Below, in pieces: positions 37,910 to 46,590 of a stretch of 64,000 bases of DNA (its first letter is position 1; the number at the start of each line of letters is the position of its first letter). The position numbers and the translations under genes are program-made. The DNA is from Melghirimyces thermohalophilus (GTDB taxonomy: Bacteria; Bacillota; Bacilli; Thermoactinomycetales; DSM-45169), in contig NZ_FMZA01000015.1 in the NCBI RefSeq assembly GCF_900102685.1, positions 1 to 64,000 on the forward strand, read 5' to 3'. A model generated the notes under the pieces. It was not told where the DNA came from and did no database searches. It worked only from the letters and a program-made list of their open reading frames with translations.

Positions 37910-38362
37910 ATGGATTGGCTGTTCCAACTGTTAGAAAGTGCCGGTGTACTGATCATTCCGATCCTGTATGTGCTGATCGCCGGATGGATGCGTCGCATGC
38001 GGGAAGGAGCCCAGGAGGTGTCCGCTGATGGTGGGGACTCTCCCCGAACGCCCTATGAACACCAGAACATAGAAGTTGATTCCCGATCGATGACGGGAGA
38101 TGGTGATGGTGAGGAGAAACGGCCGCCGCAGCCGCTCTCCCAGCCCGCTCCCTCCACCGCTGCGGTTTCTGCCGAAGCGACGGAGATGGAACCGATACGA
38201 TCCCCTTCCCAACCGCGGAAGGAGAATGCCTCCGGTTCGCTCCTCTCGTTGGCGGAGATGAATAAAGATGAATGGCGACGTGCCTTGATTCTTAAGGAGA
38301 TCTTGGATGAGCCGGTTTCTCGCCGCTCCCGTCGCCGTTCCTGGAGCAAAGGGTATAGGTAA
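37910..38362 (+). CDS. Uncharacterised single-span membrane protein downstream of floA
   Basis: This 150-residue protein has an N-terminal hydrophobic segment (LLESAGVLIIPILYVLIAGW), then a long, low-complexity, Pro/Ser/Glu-rich linker (about 35-105) and a short helical, basic end (EWRRALILKEILDEPVSRRS). I do not recognise a family; the position equals that of yqfB in B. subtilis, but I cannot show homology. ATG 37910 lies nine bases after AAGGGAG. The layout suggests a cytoplasmic tail tethered near the NfeD/FloA membrane assembly. Confidence 0.75.
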   Translation: MDWLFQLLESAGVLIIPILYVLIAGWMRRMREGAQEVSADGGDSPRTPYEHQNIEVDSRSMTGDGDGEEKRPPQPLSQPAPSTAAVSAEATEMEPIRSPSQPRKENASGSLLSLAEMNKDEWRRALILKEILDEPVSRRSRRRSWSKGYR

Positions 38363-38368
38363 ACGATC

Positions 38369-38399
38369 AAGAACCGATCCCCTAGGATCGGTTCTTTTA
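38369..38399 (+). terminator. Terminator after the floA operon
   Basis: A 12-bp perfect stem (AAGAACCGATCC 38369-38380, GGATCGGTTCTT 38385-38396) with a 4-base loop, ending in TTTT. Confidence 0.9.
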
Positions 38400-38415
38400 C
38401 ATTTAGGTCTTAAAA

Positions 38416-38610
38416 TTACTGGAAGGGCCTCCATTTGGTTAACCAAGGGAAGCGCTTTTCCATCGATTGATAACTTTTGCGAACCCTCCGGTTTTTGGGA
38501 AAAAAGAAAAGGGCGCTCATAATGAGAAAGGGAATCCCGGGAAGGATGGGGAGGAGAATCCCTAAGATGCCGATGATCAAAAGAAAAATACCGCTCAAGA
38601 TCCGTTTCAA
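38416..38610 (-). CDS. Small DUF454-like membrane protein
   Basis: The 64-residue protein is mostly one or two membrane segments, with GIFLLIIGILGILLPILPGI and PFLIMSALFFF, matching the G-x-LP-x-LP-x2-PFL pattern of DUF454/YbaN proteins, then a basic tail. TTG 38610 lies seven bases after GGGAGGG on the minus strand. It is divergent from the SASP gene and convergent with the floA operon. Function unknown. Confidence 0.7.
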   Translation of the reverse strand: MKRILSGIFLLIIGILGILLPILPGIPFLIMSALFFFPKNRRVRKSYQSMEKRFPWLTKWRPFQ

Positions 38611-38720
38611 ACCCGTCCCTCCCCGCGCAGTCGGTTCAAGTAGTATCTTATGTCGGTCGCTAGGGGAGGATACGGCACTTCACCCGGTACACTAGCTATT
38701 TCCATGGAAAGATGTATTTC

Positions 38721-38749
38721 GCATGGATCACAACCTGTCACCCAGACTA
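38721..38749 (+). promoter_or_regulatory. Candidate sigma-G promoter of the SASP gene
   Basis: GCATG (38721-38725), 17 bases, CAGACTA (38743-38749). This is close to the forespore sigma-G pattern G-(C/T)-ATR / CATNNTA with one mismatch, and lies about 20 bases before the SASP start codon, where such a gene would need one. Confidence 0.6.
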
Positions 38750-38769
38750 AGATACAGGAGGTGAAGAAG

Positions 38770-38967
38770 ATGCCCCGTAGTCGAAATCGCAACCGGCTGT
38801 TAGTGCCGGGTGCCCGTACAGCGATTCAGCAATATAAAGAAGAGATCGCCTCGGAATTTGGTGTTCAGTTGGGCGAATCGAGCACTTCCCGCGCCAATGG
38901 CTCGGTGGGAGGAGAGATCACCAAACGGCTGGTGCGGCAAGCACAACAACAACAATCCGGTGAATGA
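38770..38967 (+). CDS. Alpha/beta-type small acid-soluble spore protein
   Basis: The 65-residue protein has both SASP signatures: [13 protein letters not shown], where GPR cuts between Glu and Phe/Ile-type residues, and [18 protein letters not shown]-like sequence ([20 protein letters not shown]). These proteins coat spore DNA and protect it from UV and heat. ATG 38770 follows AGGAGGTGAAG. It is expected to be forespore-specific; GPR, its protease, is at 13965. A terminator with a T run follows. Confidence 0.95.
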   Translation: MPRSRNRNRLLVPGARTAIQQYKEEIASEFGVQLGESSTSRANGSVGGEITKRLVRQAQQQQSGE

Positions 38968-38979
38968 GCAATCGAATCG

Positions 38980-39016
38980 AGGTGCGGTTCCAAAGCCAAG
39001 GGCCGCACCTTTTTTT
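38980..39016 (+). terminator. Terminator after the SASP gene
   Basis: AGGTGCGG (38980-38987) pairs with CCGCACCT (39003-39010), followed by eight T. Confidence 0.88.
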
Positions 39017-39144
39017 CGTGGGGTTTTTTGCACATGGTGACTATTCGCGATTCATAAAATTCCTTGACCCCTTTCTTCGTTCCTTGTCCTCATATTTAAC
39101 AGGGCTTGGGCATAAACGTTATTAAGAAGATGGAGGGCTGTTCC

Positions 39145-39423
39145 ATGGGGAAATTGGGCAGCAAATTGAAAAAAGTCGCTTCCGACTGGCTGGATATTCC
39201 ACAGGATGTCTCCGCCAACCTACCCCGCGTTCTGATGATCGGCCCCTATCGGGTGCATGTGGAAAATCATCAGGGAGTGGCATCCTTCAGCGAGGGGGAA
39301 TTACAGCTGAAGACCGAAGGCGGGCGGCTTTCCGTCACCGGAAAAAAATTGACCATTCATGCTATTTATCCCGATGAAGTGTGGGTGGAGGGGGAGATCT
39401 CAGAGGTGAAGTTCCTGAGTTAA
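39145..39423 (+). CDS. yqfC: Sporulation protein YqfC
   Basis: The 92-residue protein resembles YqfC/YabP-type sporulation proteins: SDWLDIPQDVSANLPRVLMI, a beta-rich middle and the ending EGEISEVKFL. Its homologue is mother-cell specific in B. subtilis. ATG 39145 is nine bases after GGAGGG; earlier in-frame starts lack one. It immediately precedes yqfD, as in B. subtilis. Confidence 0.92.
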   Translation: MGKLGSKLKKVASDWLDIPQDVSANLPRVLMIGPYRVHVENHQGVASFSEGELQLKTEGGRLSVTGKKLTIHAIYPDEVWVEGEISEVKFLS

Positions 39424-39436
39424 GGGGAGAGGTCGG

Positions 39437-40648
39437 GTGCTACAAAAAAACAGGTGGCCACAAAATGTAAAAGGGACACTGCAAATGGAGCTGACGGGAC
39501 CGGAATTAGCCCGTTTTATCAACGAAGCGGTGCGGGAGCAGCTGGAGATCAGCCAGATCACTTGGATCTCTGAAGAAAAAATTCGATTGTCGATCCCCGT
39601 TCCCGATTACTTTCGCATAAAACCCGTGTTGAAACGAACTGGGACCAAGGGGCGAATCCTCAGCAAAAAGGGTCTTCCCTTTTGGTTGATGCGCCTTCGC
39701 AAACGTCAGTTCTTTCTCTGGGGACTCCTGCTCTTTTTTGTCTTGCTCTATCTGTTGACGTCGGTACTCTGGTCGGTGGAAGTGGAGGGAAACGAAACGG
39801 TTCCCACCAAAGAGATCGTTCGCTTGCTTAAAAAAGAGGGGGTCTTCGTCGGGCAGCTAAAGCATCGCATCCCGGATAACGAAGAGATTCAGTACCGGTT
39901 ACAAGCCCAGCTGCCCCAGGTTTCCTGGGTGGGTTTCCGTGTAGAAGGAACGCGGGCAACGGTAACTGTGGTGGAGAAAAAAAGAGTGGATGAACGGGAA
40001 CAAGGGGAAAAGGATGGGCCCGTCAACCTGGTAGCCAAACGGGCGGCAATGATTTACGATATGAACGTGGTACGGGGACGACCGGTGGTCGAGGTGAATG
40101 ATTCCGTTAAAAAAGGCCAATTGTTGGTCTCTGGAAGATACGGCAACCCGGATGATCCGGACAGTGGGAAGCTGGCAGGGGCGAAGGGAAAAGTGTTCGG
40201 GGAGGTCTGGTATGAATCCAAGGTGACGGTTCCTTTGCAGCAAAAACGGAAAGTATATACGGGACGCCGGGAAACGGCCCGGTTTCCATTTTTAGCTTCC
40301 CGGGTGGTCCGCCTCCCCTTTTTGTTTCCTGAGACCTTCTCCCGTTATGAAACGATCCAACAGGTGCAAACCCTCCGGTTTCGGGATTGGGAGCTGCCCT
40401 TTGGATGGGTGGAGGAGGAACGTCTGGAAATGGAGTGGGTCTCTTATAAACTGACCGCAAAAGAAGCGATCCAACTGGGGAAAGAGCGCGCTCGGGAGGA
40501 TCTGTTGCTGAAGTTGGGCAAGGACGGCCGCATCCTGGGGGAAAAAGTTTTGCACCCTCACGTTGAGCGTGGTAAAGTTGTTATGAAGATCCATTTCGAT
40601 GTAGTGGAAAATATTGCTGTTCAACAACCGATTTTGCAAGGAGAATGA
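39437..40648 (+). CDS. yqfD: Stage IV-type sporulation protein YqfD
   Basis: The 403-residue membrane protein has a cytoplasmic N-terminal domain, a membrane segment near residues 90-112 (FFLWGLLLFFVLLYLLTSVL), and a long outer part with SVEVEGNETVPTKEIVRLLK and a C-terminal domain ending in FDVVENIAVQQPI. It belongs to the YqfD/SpoIV family of sporulation proteins. GTG 39437 follows GGGGAGAGGT. Its stop overlaps the phoH start by four bases. Confidence 0.92.
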   Translation: MLQKNRWPQNVKGTLQMELTGPELARFINEAVREQLEISQITWISEEKIRLSIPVPDYFRIKPVLKRTGTKGRILSKKGLPFWLMRLRKRQFFLWGLLLFFVLLYLLTSVLWSVEVEGNETVPTKEIVRLLKKEGVFVGQLKHRIPDNEEIQYRLQAQLPQVSWVGFRVEGTRATVTVVEKKRVDEREQGEKDGPVNLVAKRAAMIYDMNVVRGRPVVEVNDSVKKGQLLVSGRYGNPDDPDSGKLAGAKGKVFGEVWYESKVTVPLQQKRKVYTGRRETARFPFLASRVVRLPFLFPETFSRYETIQQVQTLRFRDWELPFGWVEEERLEMEWVSYKLTAKEAIQLGKERAREDLLLKLGKDGRILGEKVLHPHVERGKVVMKIHFDVVENIAVQQPILQGE

Positions 40649-41616
40649 GCCATTTGCAAGAACAGGATAAAATGATCAAAATTCGTTTGCGCGATGCCAA
40701 TGAGGCTCTCAGCCTGTTTGGACCCCAGGATGGGTTTTTGCGAATGATTCAGGATCATACCCCCGCCAAAATCGTGTCCCGCGGTGAAGAGGTGGCCATT
40801 TTCGGCTCCCCTGATGAGCTGGAAGTGCTTGGCCACCTGTTTCGTGTGTTGCTCTCGTTGATACGCAAGGGCGTGAAGTTGACCGAACGGGATATCGTCT
40901 ATGCGGAGCGGTTAGCCCGGCAAGGTTTGGCCGACGAATTGCTGGAGCTGTACGATGAAGAGATCGGCAGCACCCATAAGGGAAAACCGGTCCGGGTGAA
41001 AACCTTGGGCCAGCGTCACTATGTATCCGCTATCCAGAAGTCCGATATTGTCTTCGGGATCGGTCCAGCCGGAACGGGTAAAACCTTTTTAGCCGTGGCA
41101 CTGGCCGTTACCGCGTTGAAAAACAACCGCGTGAAGCGCATCGTGTTAACTCGTCCCGCAGTGGAAGCCGGTGAAAATCTCGGTTTTCTTCCGGGGGACC
41201 TGCAGGAGAAAGTGGATCCTTATCTTCGGCCACTTTACGACAGCCTTTATACCATGTTGGGCGTGGAGCAGGTAAACAAACTGATGGAGCGGGGCATGAT
41301 CGAAGTGGCCCCCCTCGCCTATATGCGTGGCCGCACCCTGGAAGATTCTTTTGTGATTCTGGATGAAGCGCAGAACACCACCAACGAACAGATGAAGATG
41401 TTTTTGACCCGACTGGGATTTGGATCCAAGATGGTCGTCACCGGAGATGTGACCCAAGTGGATCTGCCAAAAGGCAAAAAGCCTGGCTTGAAAGAGGCGG
41501 AGCGGATTCTCGGTTCCGTCGAGGAAATTCAGTTTGTCTACCTGACCCAGGCCGATGTGGTTCGCCATACGCTGGTGCAAAAGGTGATCGACGCTTATGC
41601 GGAAGCGGAAGAGTGA
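40645..41616 (+). CDS. phoH: PhoH-like P-loop ATPase
   Basis: The 323-residue protein has a short N-terminal domain and a PhoH ATPase domain with the Walker A loop GPAGTGKT at 140-147 and the Walker B-like ILDEAQN near residue 238, then VVTGDVTQVDLP. Homologues (YqfE/PhoH-like, PhoL) are often paired with YbeY-type rRNA maturation factors, and ybeY lies two genes downstream. ATG 40645 overlaps the yqfD stop. Confidence 0.94.
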   Translation: MSHLQEQDKMIKIRLRDANEALSLFGPQDGFLRMIQDHTPAKIVSRGEEVAIFGSPDELEVLGHLFRVLLSLIRKGVKLTERDIVYAERLARQGLADELLELYDEEIGSTHKGKPVRVKTLGQRHYVSAIQKSDIVFGIGPAGTGKTFLAVALAVTALKNNRVKRIVLTRPAVEAGENLGFLPGDLQEKVDPYLRPLYDSLYTMLGVEQVNKLMERGMIEVAPLAYMRGRTLEDSFVILDEAQNTTNEQMKMFLTRLGFGSKMVVTGDVTQVDLPKGKKPGLKEAERILGSVEEIQFVYLTQADVVRHTLVQKVIDAYAEAEE

Positions 41617-41637
41617 CCCGTTAAGGAGTCGGTTGAT

Positions 41638-43779
41638 ATGAAGGCAGGGACACAACCTCCCCCACGCCCCTCTCATCATCGGTTTCGATTGCCGGATCGC
41701 TGGAAAAACAGTCGGCGAGTCCGGCTTTTGCTGTACGTGGGGTTGGGGATTTTTTGTTATCTTTTGTTATTGGAACAAGTATTTCCCCAGCAGATCTCCG
41801 ATCTGTCACCGGGGAAAGTGGCCAGTGAGACGATCGTCTCACCGGTGACGAAGGTAGACCAGGTCGCCACGGATCAGGCCCGGGAACAAGCGGCCCAATC
41901 CGTCGGCAAACAGTACCGGATCGATGAACAGTTGACGGAACGGCAAGTCACCCGACTGGATACGTTGTTTGATCGGATCCGCAAAACATTGTCCGACTCC
42001 TCTCTCAACGATGAAGAGAAAAAGAAGCAGCTGAAGGAAATTCTTCCCCATAACTTGTCGGATTCCTTCTACGAAAGCGTGGTGGGTGTCGGCAAGGGAG
42101 AATGGACAGAGATGCGTATCTTGAGCCGTGAGGCTTTGCAACAGATTCTGCTGGAAGGGGTTCGTAAGGAAGAGCTGGAGAAGATGCGGGGGCGGGTGGA
42201 TCAAGCTTTGGTCACCTCTTCCCTCGGCAGCCAGGCCCGGTTGGTGGTACGGGAACTGACCCGCCACATGATCGTTCCCAATGAATTTTATGATAAAGAA
42301 CGGACGGAAAAATTAAAGGAAGCAGCTCGGGAGAGCGTCGATCCGGTTCCGATCAAAAAAGGGGAAGCGATTGTTAATGCCGGTGAAATCGTCACGAAGG
42401 AACAGTACCGCAACTTGAAGAACCTCGGATTTTTGCGGGAAAATGTGACACTTGCCCCGTATATTGGGATGGCCTGTCTGATCGCCTTGTTTTTGTGTCT
42501 GTTGGCGGTCTTTGTCCGCCAGTTTCGGCCGGATGTATACAGGAACAATATCAAGACGACGATGCTTTTGTCCGTCTTTCTGTTGACTCTGTTGGGCATG
42601 AAGGTGGTCAGCCTGGGGCAGAATCTGGAATATAGCACGGTGGGGTACTTGGCGCCGGCGGCCTTGGGGACGATGCTGATCGCGCTGCTCCTCGATCTAT
42701 CCCTCGCGCTGTGGAGCAGTGTGTTGTTTGGCATCTTTGCAGCGATGTTTTTTAATGGCGATAATCAGGTTTTGTTTGATTTCCGCTACGGACTGGTAGC
42801 TCTGGTCAGTGGGACGGCGGCGGCTTTATCCCTCGCCGGCGTTCGCAACCGATTATCGATTTTCCGCGCGGGACTGATATCCTCTGCGGCCAGCGTGATC
42901 ACCATCGTCGCCTTGTATGTCTTGGTGCCTGTGGATGGAAATTGGACGGTTCTGCTCCAATCCATCGGCTTCGGAGCCGCTAGCGGCATCTTTTCCGCTG
43001 TTTTAACGATTGGCTTTTTGCAACACTTTGAGACGTTGTTTGATATGTTGTCACCGCTTCGTCTCTTGGAACTGTCCAATCCCAATCATCCCTTGCTGCG
43101 CAAATTGCTGATCGAAACACCGGGCACCTACCACCATTCTGTCATTGTCGGCAATTTGGCGGAAGCGGCAGCTGAAGCGATCGGCGCCGATGGACTTTTG
43201 TGTCGGGTGGGGGCTTATTATCACGATTTGGGGAAGACAAAACGGCCCCAGTTTTTCATCGAAAATCAGCTCCATACGGATAATCCTCATGACAAGCTGT
43301 CGCCCAATTTGAGCAAGAGCATCATTATTTCCCATGCCCGGGACGGCTACGAAATCCTACGGAAACATAATATCCCCACCCCGATCTGCGATATTGCCGC
43401 TCAACACCACGGGACCACTTTGCTCAAATATTTTTATCACAAAGCTCGTGAGCAATGCGACGGGACGGAGGTACTGGAGGCCGATTACCGCTATCCCGGC
43501 CCCAAAGCCCAGTTTAAAGAGGCGGCGATTGTAGGGATTGCCGACAGCGTGGAAGCTGCAGTCCGCTCTTTGGCTCGTCCCACTCCGGAACGGGTGGAAA
43601 ACATGGTGCGAAAAATTATCCGGGATCGGTTGGAAGATGGTCAGTTTAACGAGTGTGACCTGACTTTGAAGGAATTGGACTTGATTGCCCGATCCATATG
43701 TGAAACGCTGCAGGGAATCTTTCATTCCCGTATCAAATATCCCGATGAAAAGCAGGGGAAAGGGGTGAATTCTGTGTGA
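41638..43779 (+). CDS. pgpH: 7TM-HD phosphohydrolase, PgpH-like
   Basis: The 713-residue membrane protein has an N-terminal membrane segment, a large outer domain (about 55-280), seven membrane segments (about 280-470), and a cytoplasmic HD domain (about 480-700) with HHSVIVGNLAEAAAEA and His529-Asp530 in YYHDLGKT. Homologues (YqfF, PgpH) hydrolyse cyclic di-AMP. All HD-domain metal ligands I can see are in place. The gene lies between phoH and ybeY, as in B. subtilis. The stop overlaps the ybeY start (GTGTGA). Confidence 0.93.
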   Translation: MKAGTQPPPRPSHHRFRLPDRWKNSRRVRLLLYVGLGIFCYLLLLEQVFPQQISDLSPGKVASETIVSPVTKVDQVATDQAREQAAQSVGKQYRIDEQLTERQVTRLDTLFDRIRKTLSDSSLNDEEKKKQLKEILPHNLSDSFYESVVGVGKGEWTEMRILSREALQQILLEGVRKEELEKMRGRVDQALVTSSLGSQARLVVRELTRHMIVPNEFYDKERTEKLKEAARESVDPVPIKKGEAIVNAGEIVTKEQYRNLKNLGFLRENVTLAPYIGMACLIALFLCLLAVFVRQFRPDVYRNNIKTTMLLSVFLLTLLGMKVVSLGQNLEYSTVGYLAPAALGTMLIALLLDLSLALWSSVLFGIFAAMFFNGDNQVLFDFRYGLVALVSGTAAALSLAGVRNRLSIFRAGLISSAASVITIVALYVLVPVDGNWTVLLQSIGFGAASGIFSAVLTIGFLQHFETLFDMLSPLRLLELSNPNHPLLRKLLIETPGTYHHSVIVGNLAEAAAEAIGADGLLCRVGAYYHDLGKTKRPQFFIENQLHTDNPHDKLSPNLSKSIIISHARDGYEILRKHNIPTPICDIAAQHHGTTLLKYFYHKAREQCDGTEVLEADYRYPGPKAQFKEAAIVGIADSVEAAVRSLARPTPERVENMVRKIIRDRLEDGQFNECDLTLKELDLIARSICETLQGIFHSRIKYPDEKQGKGVNSV

Positions 43780-44243
43780 ATCTGAACGTCGAACTGGAAG
43801 TTCGTTCCCATCTGGAACAGCTGCCATCCGCGCTTCTCACATTGATGGAACAATGCCTTGCCGAAGCAGCGGAAATGGAGGAACTGCCTGATTCAGAGGT
43901 GTCGGTCACCATCGTGGACGATGGGGAAATCCACCGCTTAAATAAGGAATATCGCCAGGTGGACCGTCCGACGGATGTGTTATCCTTCCCACAGTGGGAT
44001 CCGGAGGAAGAGTGGAATCTGGATGCAGCCGTTCCCATTCCCTTAGGAGATATCGTCATCTCTTTTCCCCGGGCCCAGGAACAGGCGCAGGCCTACAACC
44101 ATTCCTTGGAACGGGAGCTGGGTTTTTTAGCGGTTCACGGCTTTCTGCATTTGCTCGGTTATGACCACGGGAATAAACAGGCGGAACGGGAAATGTTTTC
44201 CCGTCAGGAAGAAATCCTCTCCCGTGCCGGCCTGAAGAGATAG
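43776..44243 (+). CDS. ybeY: Endoribonuclease YbeY
   Basis: The 155-residue metalloprotein matures rRNA and acts in ribosome quality control. The zinc site HGFLHLLGYDH is at about 121-131, and the segment LNKEYRQVDRPTDVLSFPQ is typical of YbeY. GTG 43776 overlaps the upstream stop. It is within the conserved phoH-pgpH-ybeY-dgkA-cdd-era run. Confidence 0.96.
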   Translation: MNLNVELEVRSHLEQLPSALLTLMEQCLAEAAEMEELPDSEVSVTIVDDGEIHRLNKEYRQVDRPTDVLSFPQWDPEEEWNLDAAVPIPLGDIVISFPRAQEQAQAYNHSLERELGFLAVHGFLHLLGYDHGNKQAEREMFSRQEEILSRAGLKR

Positions 44244-44254
44244 AGGTGAAGGGC

Positions 44255-44944
44255 ATGTGGTTTTCCAAGGTGTTGGCCAGTTTTCGCTACGCCCTGGAAG
44301 GTCTGAAAGTTACCCTGGTCACCCAACGAAACATGCGGATCCACTTTTTGGCCGCGTTGGGTGTGTTGTTGCTCAGTCTCTATCTACCCCTGAGCAAATT
44401 GGAAGTGTTGCTACTGTTTGTCTGTATTTTGCTGGTTTTGGTAGCGGAGTTGTTTAATACGGCGGTGGAAGCGGTGATTGATATGATTACCGACGAGTTC
44501 CATCCCCTGGCCAAAGTGGCCAAGGATGTGGCTGCCGGCGCTGTGATGCTTAGTGCCGGGATGGCGGTGGTGGTGGGGGTTAGCATTTTTTATCCCTACT
44601 TGGATATTTTGTCCCTTCAGGTGTTTGAGCAAGCTCCCCATCCGCCCAATGTAGGATTGGCTGCATTGATCGCCTTCCACTTCTTTTTAACCCTGTCGCT
44701 TAAGGGGTTGGTCAATCGACTGGGACGACCGGATTGGGAGCCCAGTATGACGACGTCCCTGGCCAGTTTGATCGCCGCCTCGCTGTTGATCATGACCGCC
44801 AATCTGTTGATCGCGATACTGGTGCTTTTGCTGACGGGGTTGCTAGTTGGGACACGACTGCGGATCAAGACAAGAAAACGGCCCGTTATTTTGGGGACCA
44901 TTTTAGGGATTGTCGTAGCCGTGGCAGGCTTTTGGTTCATATAG
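44255..44944 (+). CDS. dgkA: DgkA-like undecaprenol/diacylglycerol kinase fused to a degenerate PAP2-like domain
   Basis: The first 120 of 229 residues are a DgkA-type lipid kinase with three membrane segments and E65-LFNTAVE72 (plus FRYALEGLKVTLVTQRNMRI) as in Gram-positive undecaprenol kinases. The second half (about 134-225) resembles a PAP2 phosphatase by pattern: KGLVNRLGRP, then hydrophobic segments, then TRLRIKTRKRPVILGTILG. However, the family's PSGH is P163-S-M-T here, and the later S-R-x5-H motif reads T200-R with no histidine, so phosphatase activity is probably lost. ATG 44255 follows GAGGTG. B. subtilis DgkA is only the first half. Confidence 0.85.
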   Translation: MWFSKVLASFRYALEGLKVTLVTQRNMRIHFLAALGVLLLSLYLPLSKLEVLLLFVCILLVLVAELFNTAVEAVIDMITDEFHPLAKVAKDVAAGAVMLSAGMAVVVGVSIFYPYLDILSLQVFEQAPHPPNVGLAALIAFHFFLTLSLKGLVNRLGRPDWEPSMTTSLASLIAASLLIMTANLLIAILVLLLTGLLVGTRLRIKTRKRPVILGTILGIVVAVAGFWFI

Positions 44945-45036
44945 AACTTGCGTTCCGCTATCCAATTGAAGACGAGGGAAAACGACTTTGTGCCGCACCA
45001 CAGGGTGAATCAGATATTGATGGGGGGAGTTGAAAG

Positions 45037-45447
45037 ATGAACAAGGAGCAATTGATCGAACAGGCCAAAAAGGGGAGAGAGCGGGCCTACGTCCCCTATT
45101 CCACGTTTCCGGTGGGGGCGGCCGCCCTCGCTCAGGACGGCAGGGTTTTTACCGGTTGCAATGTTGAGAACGCCTCCTATGGTTTAAGCAACTGTGCGGA
45201 GCGGACGGCTTTGTTTAAGGGGATCTCGGAAGGGGTGGACCGCTTTTCCGCCATCGCGGTGGTGGCGAACACCGAGAGGCCGGTCTCCCCCTGCGGCGCC
45301 TGTCGCCAGGTGATGGCGGAGCTGTGTACACCGGCAACCCCTGTCTATCTGGCCAACCTGAAGGGGGCGGTCCAAGAGACGACGGTGGGGGAGCTGTTAC
45401 CCGGTGCCTTTGACAAGGAGGATCTCAATGAAGGAGCCAGTGTTTAA
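45037..45447 (+). CDS. cdd: Cytidine deaminase
   Basis: The 136-residue enzyme deaminates cytidine and deoxycytidine. The zinc site is complete: NCAERTALF (Cys with catalytic Glu) and [12 protein letters not shown] (two Cys). The substrate motif [11 protein letters not shown] is present. ATG 45037 is preceded by GGGGGGAG. The 3' end overlaps the start of era by 20 bases. Confidence 0.96.
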   Translation: MNKEQLIEQAKKGRERAYVPYSTFPVGAAALAQDGRVFTGCNVENASYGLSNCAERTALFKGISEGVDRFSAIAVVANTERPVSPCGACRQVMAELCTPATPVYLANLKGAVQETTVGELLPGAFDKEDLNEGASV

Positions 45448-46330
45448 ATCCGGATTTGTCGCTTTGATCGGTCGGCCCAACGTGGGCAAGTCCACCCTGT
45501 TGAATCATGTGTTGGGACGAAAAGTGGCGATTATGTCCGACAAACCTCAAACCACGCGGAACCAGATCCGGGGAGTTTACACCACAGATACGGAGCAGGT
45601 GGTTTTTCTCGACACCCCGGGCATTCACAAGCCCAAGTCCCGTCTCGGTGACTGGATGGTAAAGTCCGCCCGGGATACCTTCGCGGAAGTGGATGTGATC
45701 CTTTTTCTCGTTGACGCCAAAGAAGGGATGGGGGGAGGCGACCGCTATATCATGGAGCAGCTGGAGGGGATCCGGACACCGGTGTTCCTGGTTGTGAACA
45801 AGATCGATCAGGTTCACCCCGACCAACTGCTTCCCTTGATCGACAGTTACAGGAAGCAGTTCCAGTTTCAGGAGGTGGTTCCTATCTCCGCTCTGCAGGG
45901 AAATAACACTTCCACCTTGCTGAAACTGATAGTGAAGGAGCTGCCCGAGGGTCCGGCTTATTATCCTAGTGAACATGTAACCGACCATCCGGAACAGTTT
46001 GTGATTGGGGAACTGATCCGGGAGAAGGTGCTTCATCTCACCCGGGAAGAGGTGCCCCATTCCGTGGCGGTGGTAGTGGAAGAGATGGAACAGGAAGAAG
46101 AGAATCAGATCTATGTGCGGGCGACGATCTACACCGAACGCCCCTCGCAGAAGGGGATTTTGATCGGCAAGCAGGGGGGGATGTTGAAAGAGGTGGGACG
46201 CCGCGCCCGGGAAGAGATTCAAGGGCTGTTGGGAAGCCGAGTCTATCTGGATCTGTGGGTTAAAGTGAAGCGGGATTGGCGTAACGAGGCCTTGATGCTG
46301 AAGGAATTCGGCTATCGCGATGATGATTGA
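45428..46330 (+). CDS. era: GTPase Era
   Basis: The 300-residue GTPase binds 16S rRNA and helps 30S assembly. G1 is GRPNVGKST (15-23), G3 DTPGIH, G4 NKID; a KH RNA-binding domain occupies about 200-290 ([20 protein letters not shown]). ATG 45428 lies six bases after AAGGAGG inside the end of cdd; the longer frame from 45404 is not used. It is followed by yqzL and recO. Confidence 0.97.
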   Translation: MKEPVFKSGFVALIGRPNVGKSTLLNHVLGRKVAIMSDKPQTTRNQIRGVYTTDTEQVVFLDTPGIHKPKSRLGDWMVKSARDTFAEVDVILFLVDAKEGMGGGDRYIMEQLEGIRTPVFLVVNKIDQVHPDQLLPLIDSYRKQFQFQEVVPISALQGNNTSTLLKLIVKELPEGPAYYPSEHVTDHPEQFVIGELIREKVLHLTREEVPHSVAVVVEEMEQEEENQIYVRATIYTERPSQKGILIGKQGGMLKEVGRRAREEIQGLLGSRVYLDLWVKVKRDWRNEALMLKEFGYRDDD

Positions 46331-46425
46331 GCAGTGGAAAGTTTTTTCTTTGCCGAGAAGGTTATACTCCGGTGCTGGTAGGTCATCCTAACCGTTAGAT
46401 AGACACCATTCGCCTGGCGGAAAGG

Positions 46426-46578
46426 ATGAGTTGGTTGCGCGACTTTTCCTGGAACTGTTTTGCAGTGACCGGCAGTATTGACGCGTACCTGTTGTACACC
46501 GATATGAAGACGAAGACGCTTGCCGAATGGAAAGATCAGAGACAGCCACAGAAGCAAAAAGAGGAGACGAAGGTTTAA
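46426..46578 (+). CDS. yqzL: YqzL family small protein
   Basis: A 50-codon reading frame, ATG 46426 to TAA 46578, encodes MSWLRDFSWNCFAVTGSIDA followed by YLLYTDMK and a charged tail. The pattern DFSWN-x-F-x-x-TG-x-(I/V)-D-x-YLL is that of YqzL, which sits between era and recO in Bacillus. Its function is unknown. It is easily missed because of its size. Start codon and ribosome binding site (GGCGGAAAGG) are close together. Confidence 0.85.
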   Translation: MSWLRDFSWNCFAVTGSIDAYLLYTDMKTKTLAEWKDQRQPQKQKEETKV

Positions 46579-46590
46579 GGGGAATCGCCG

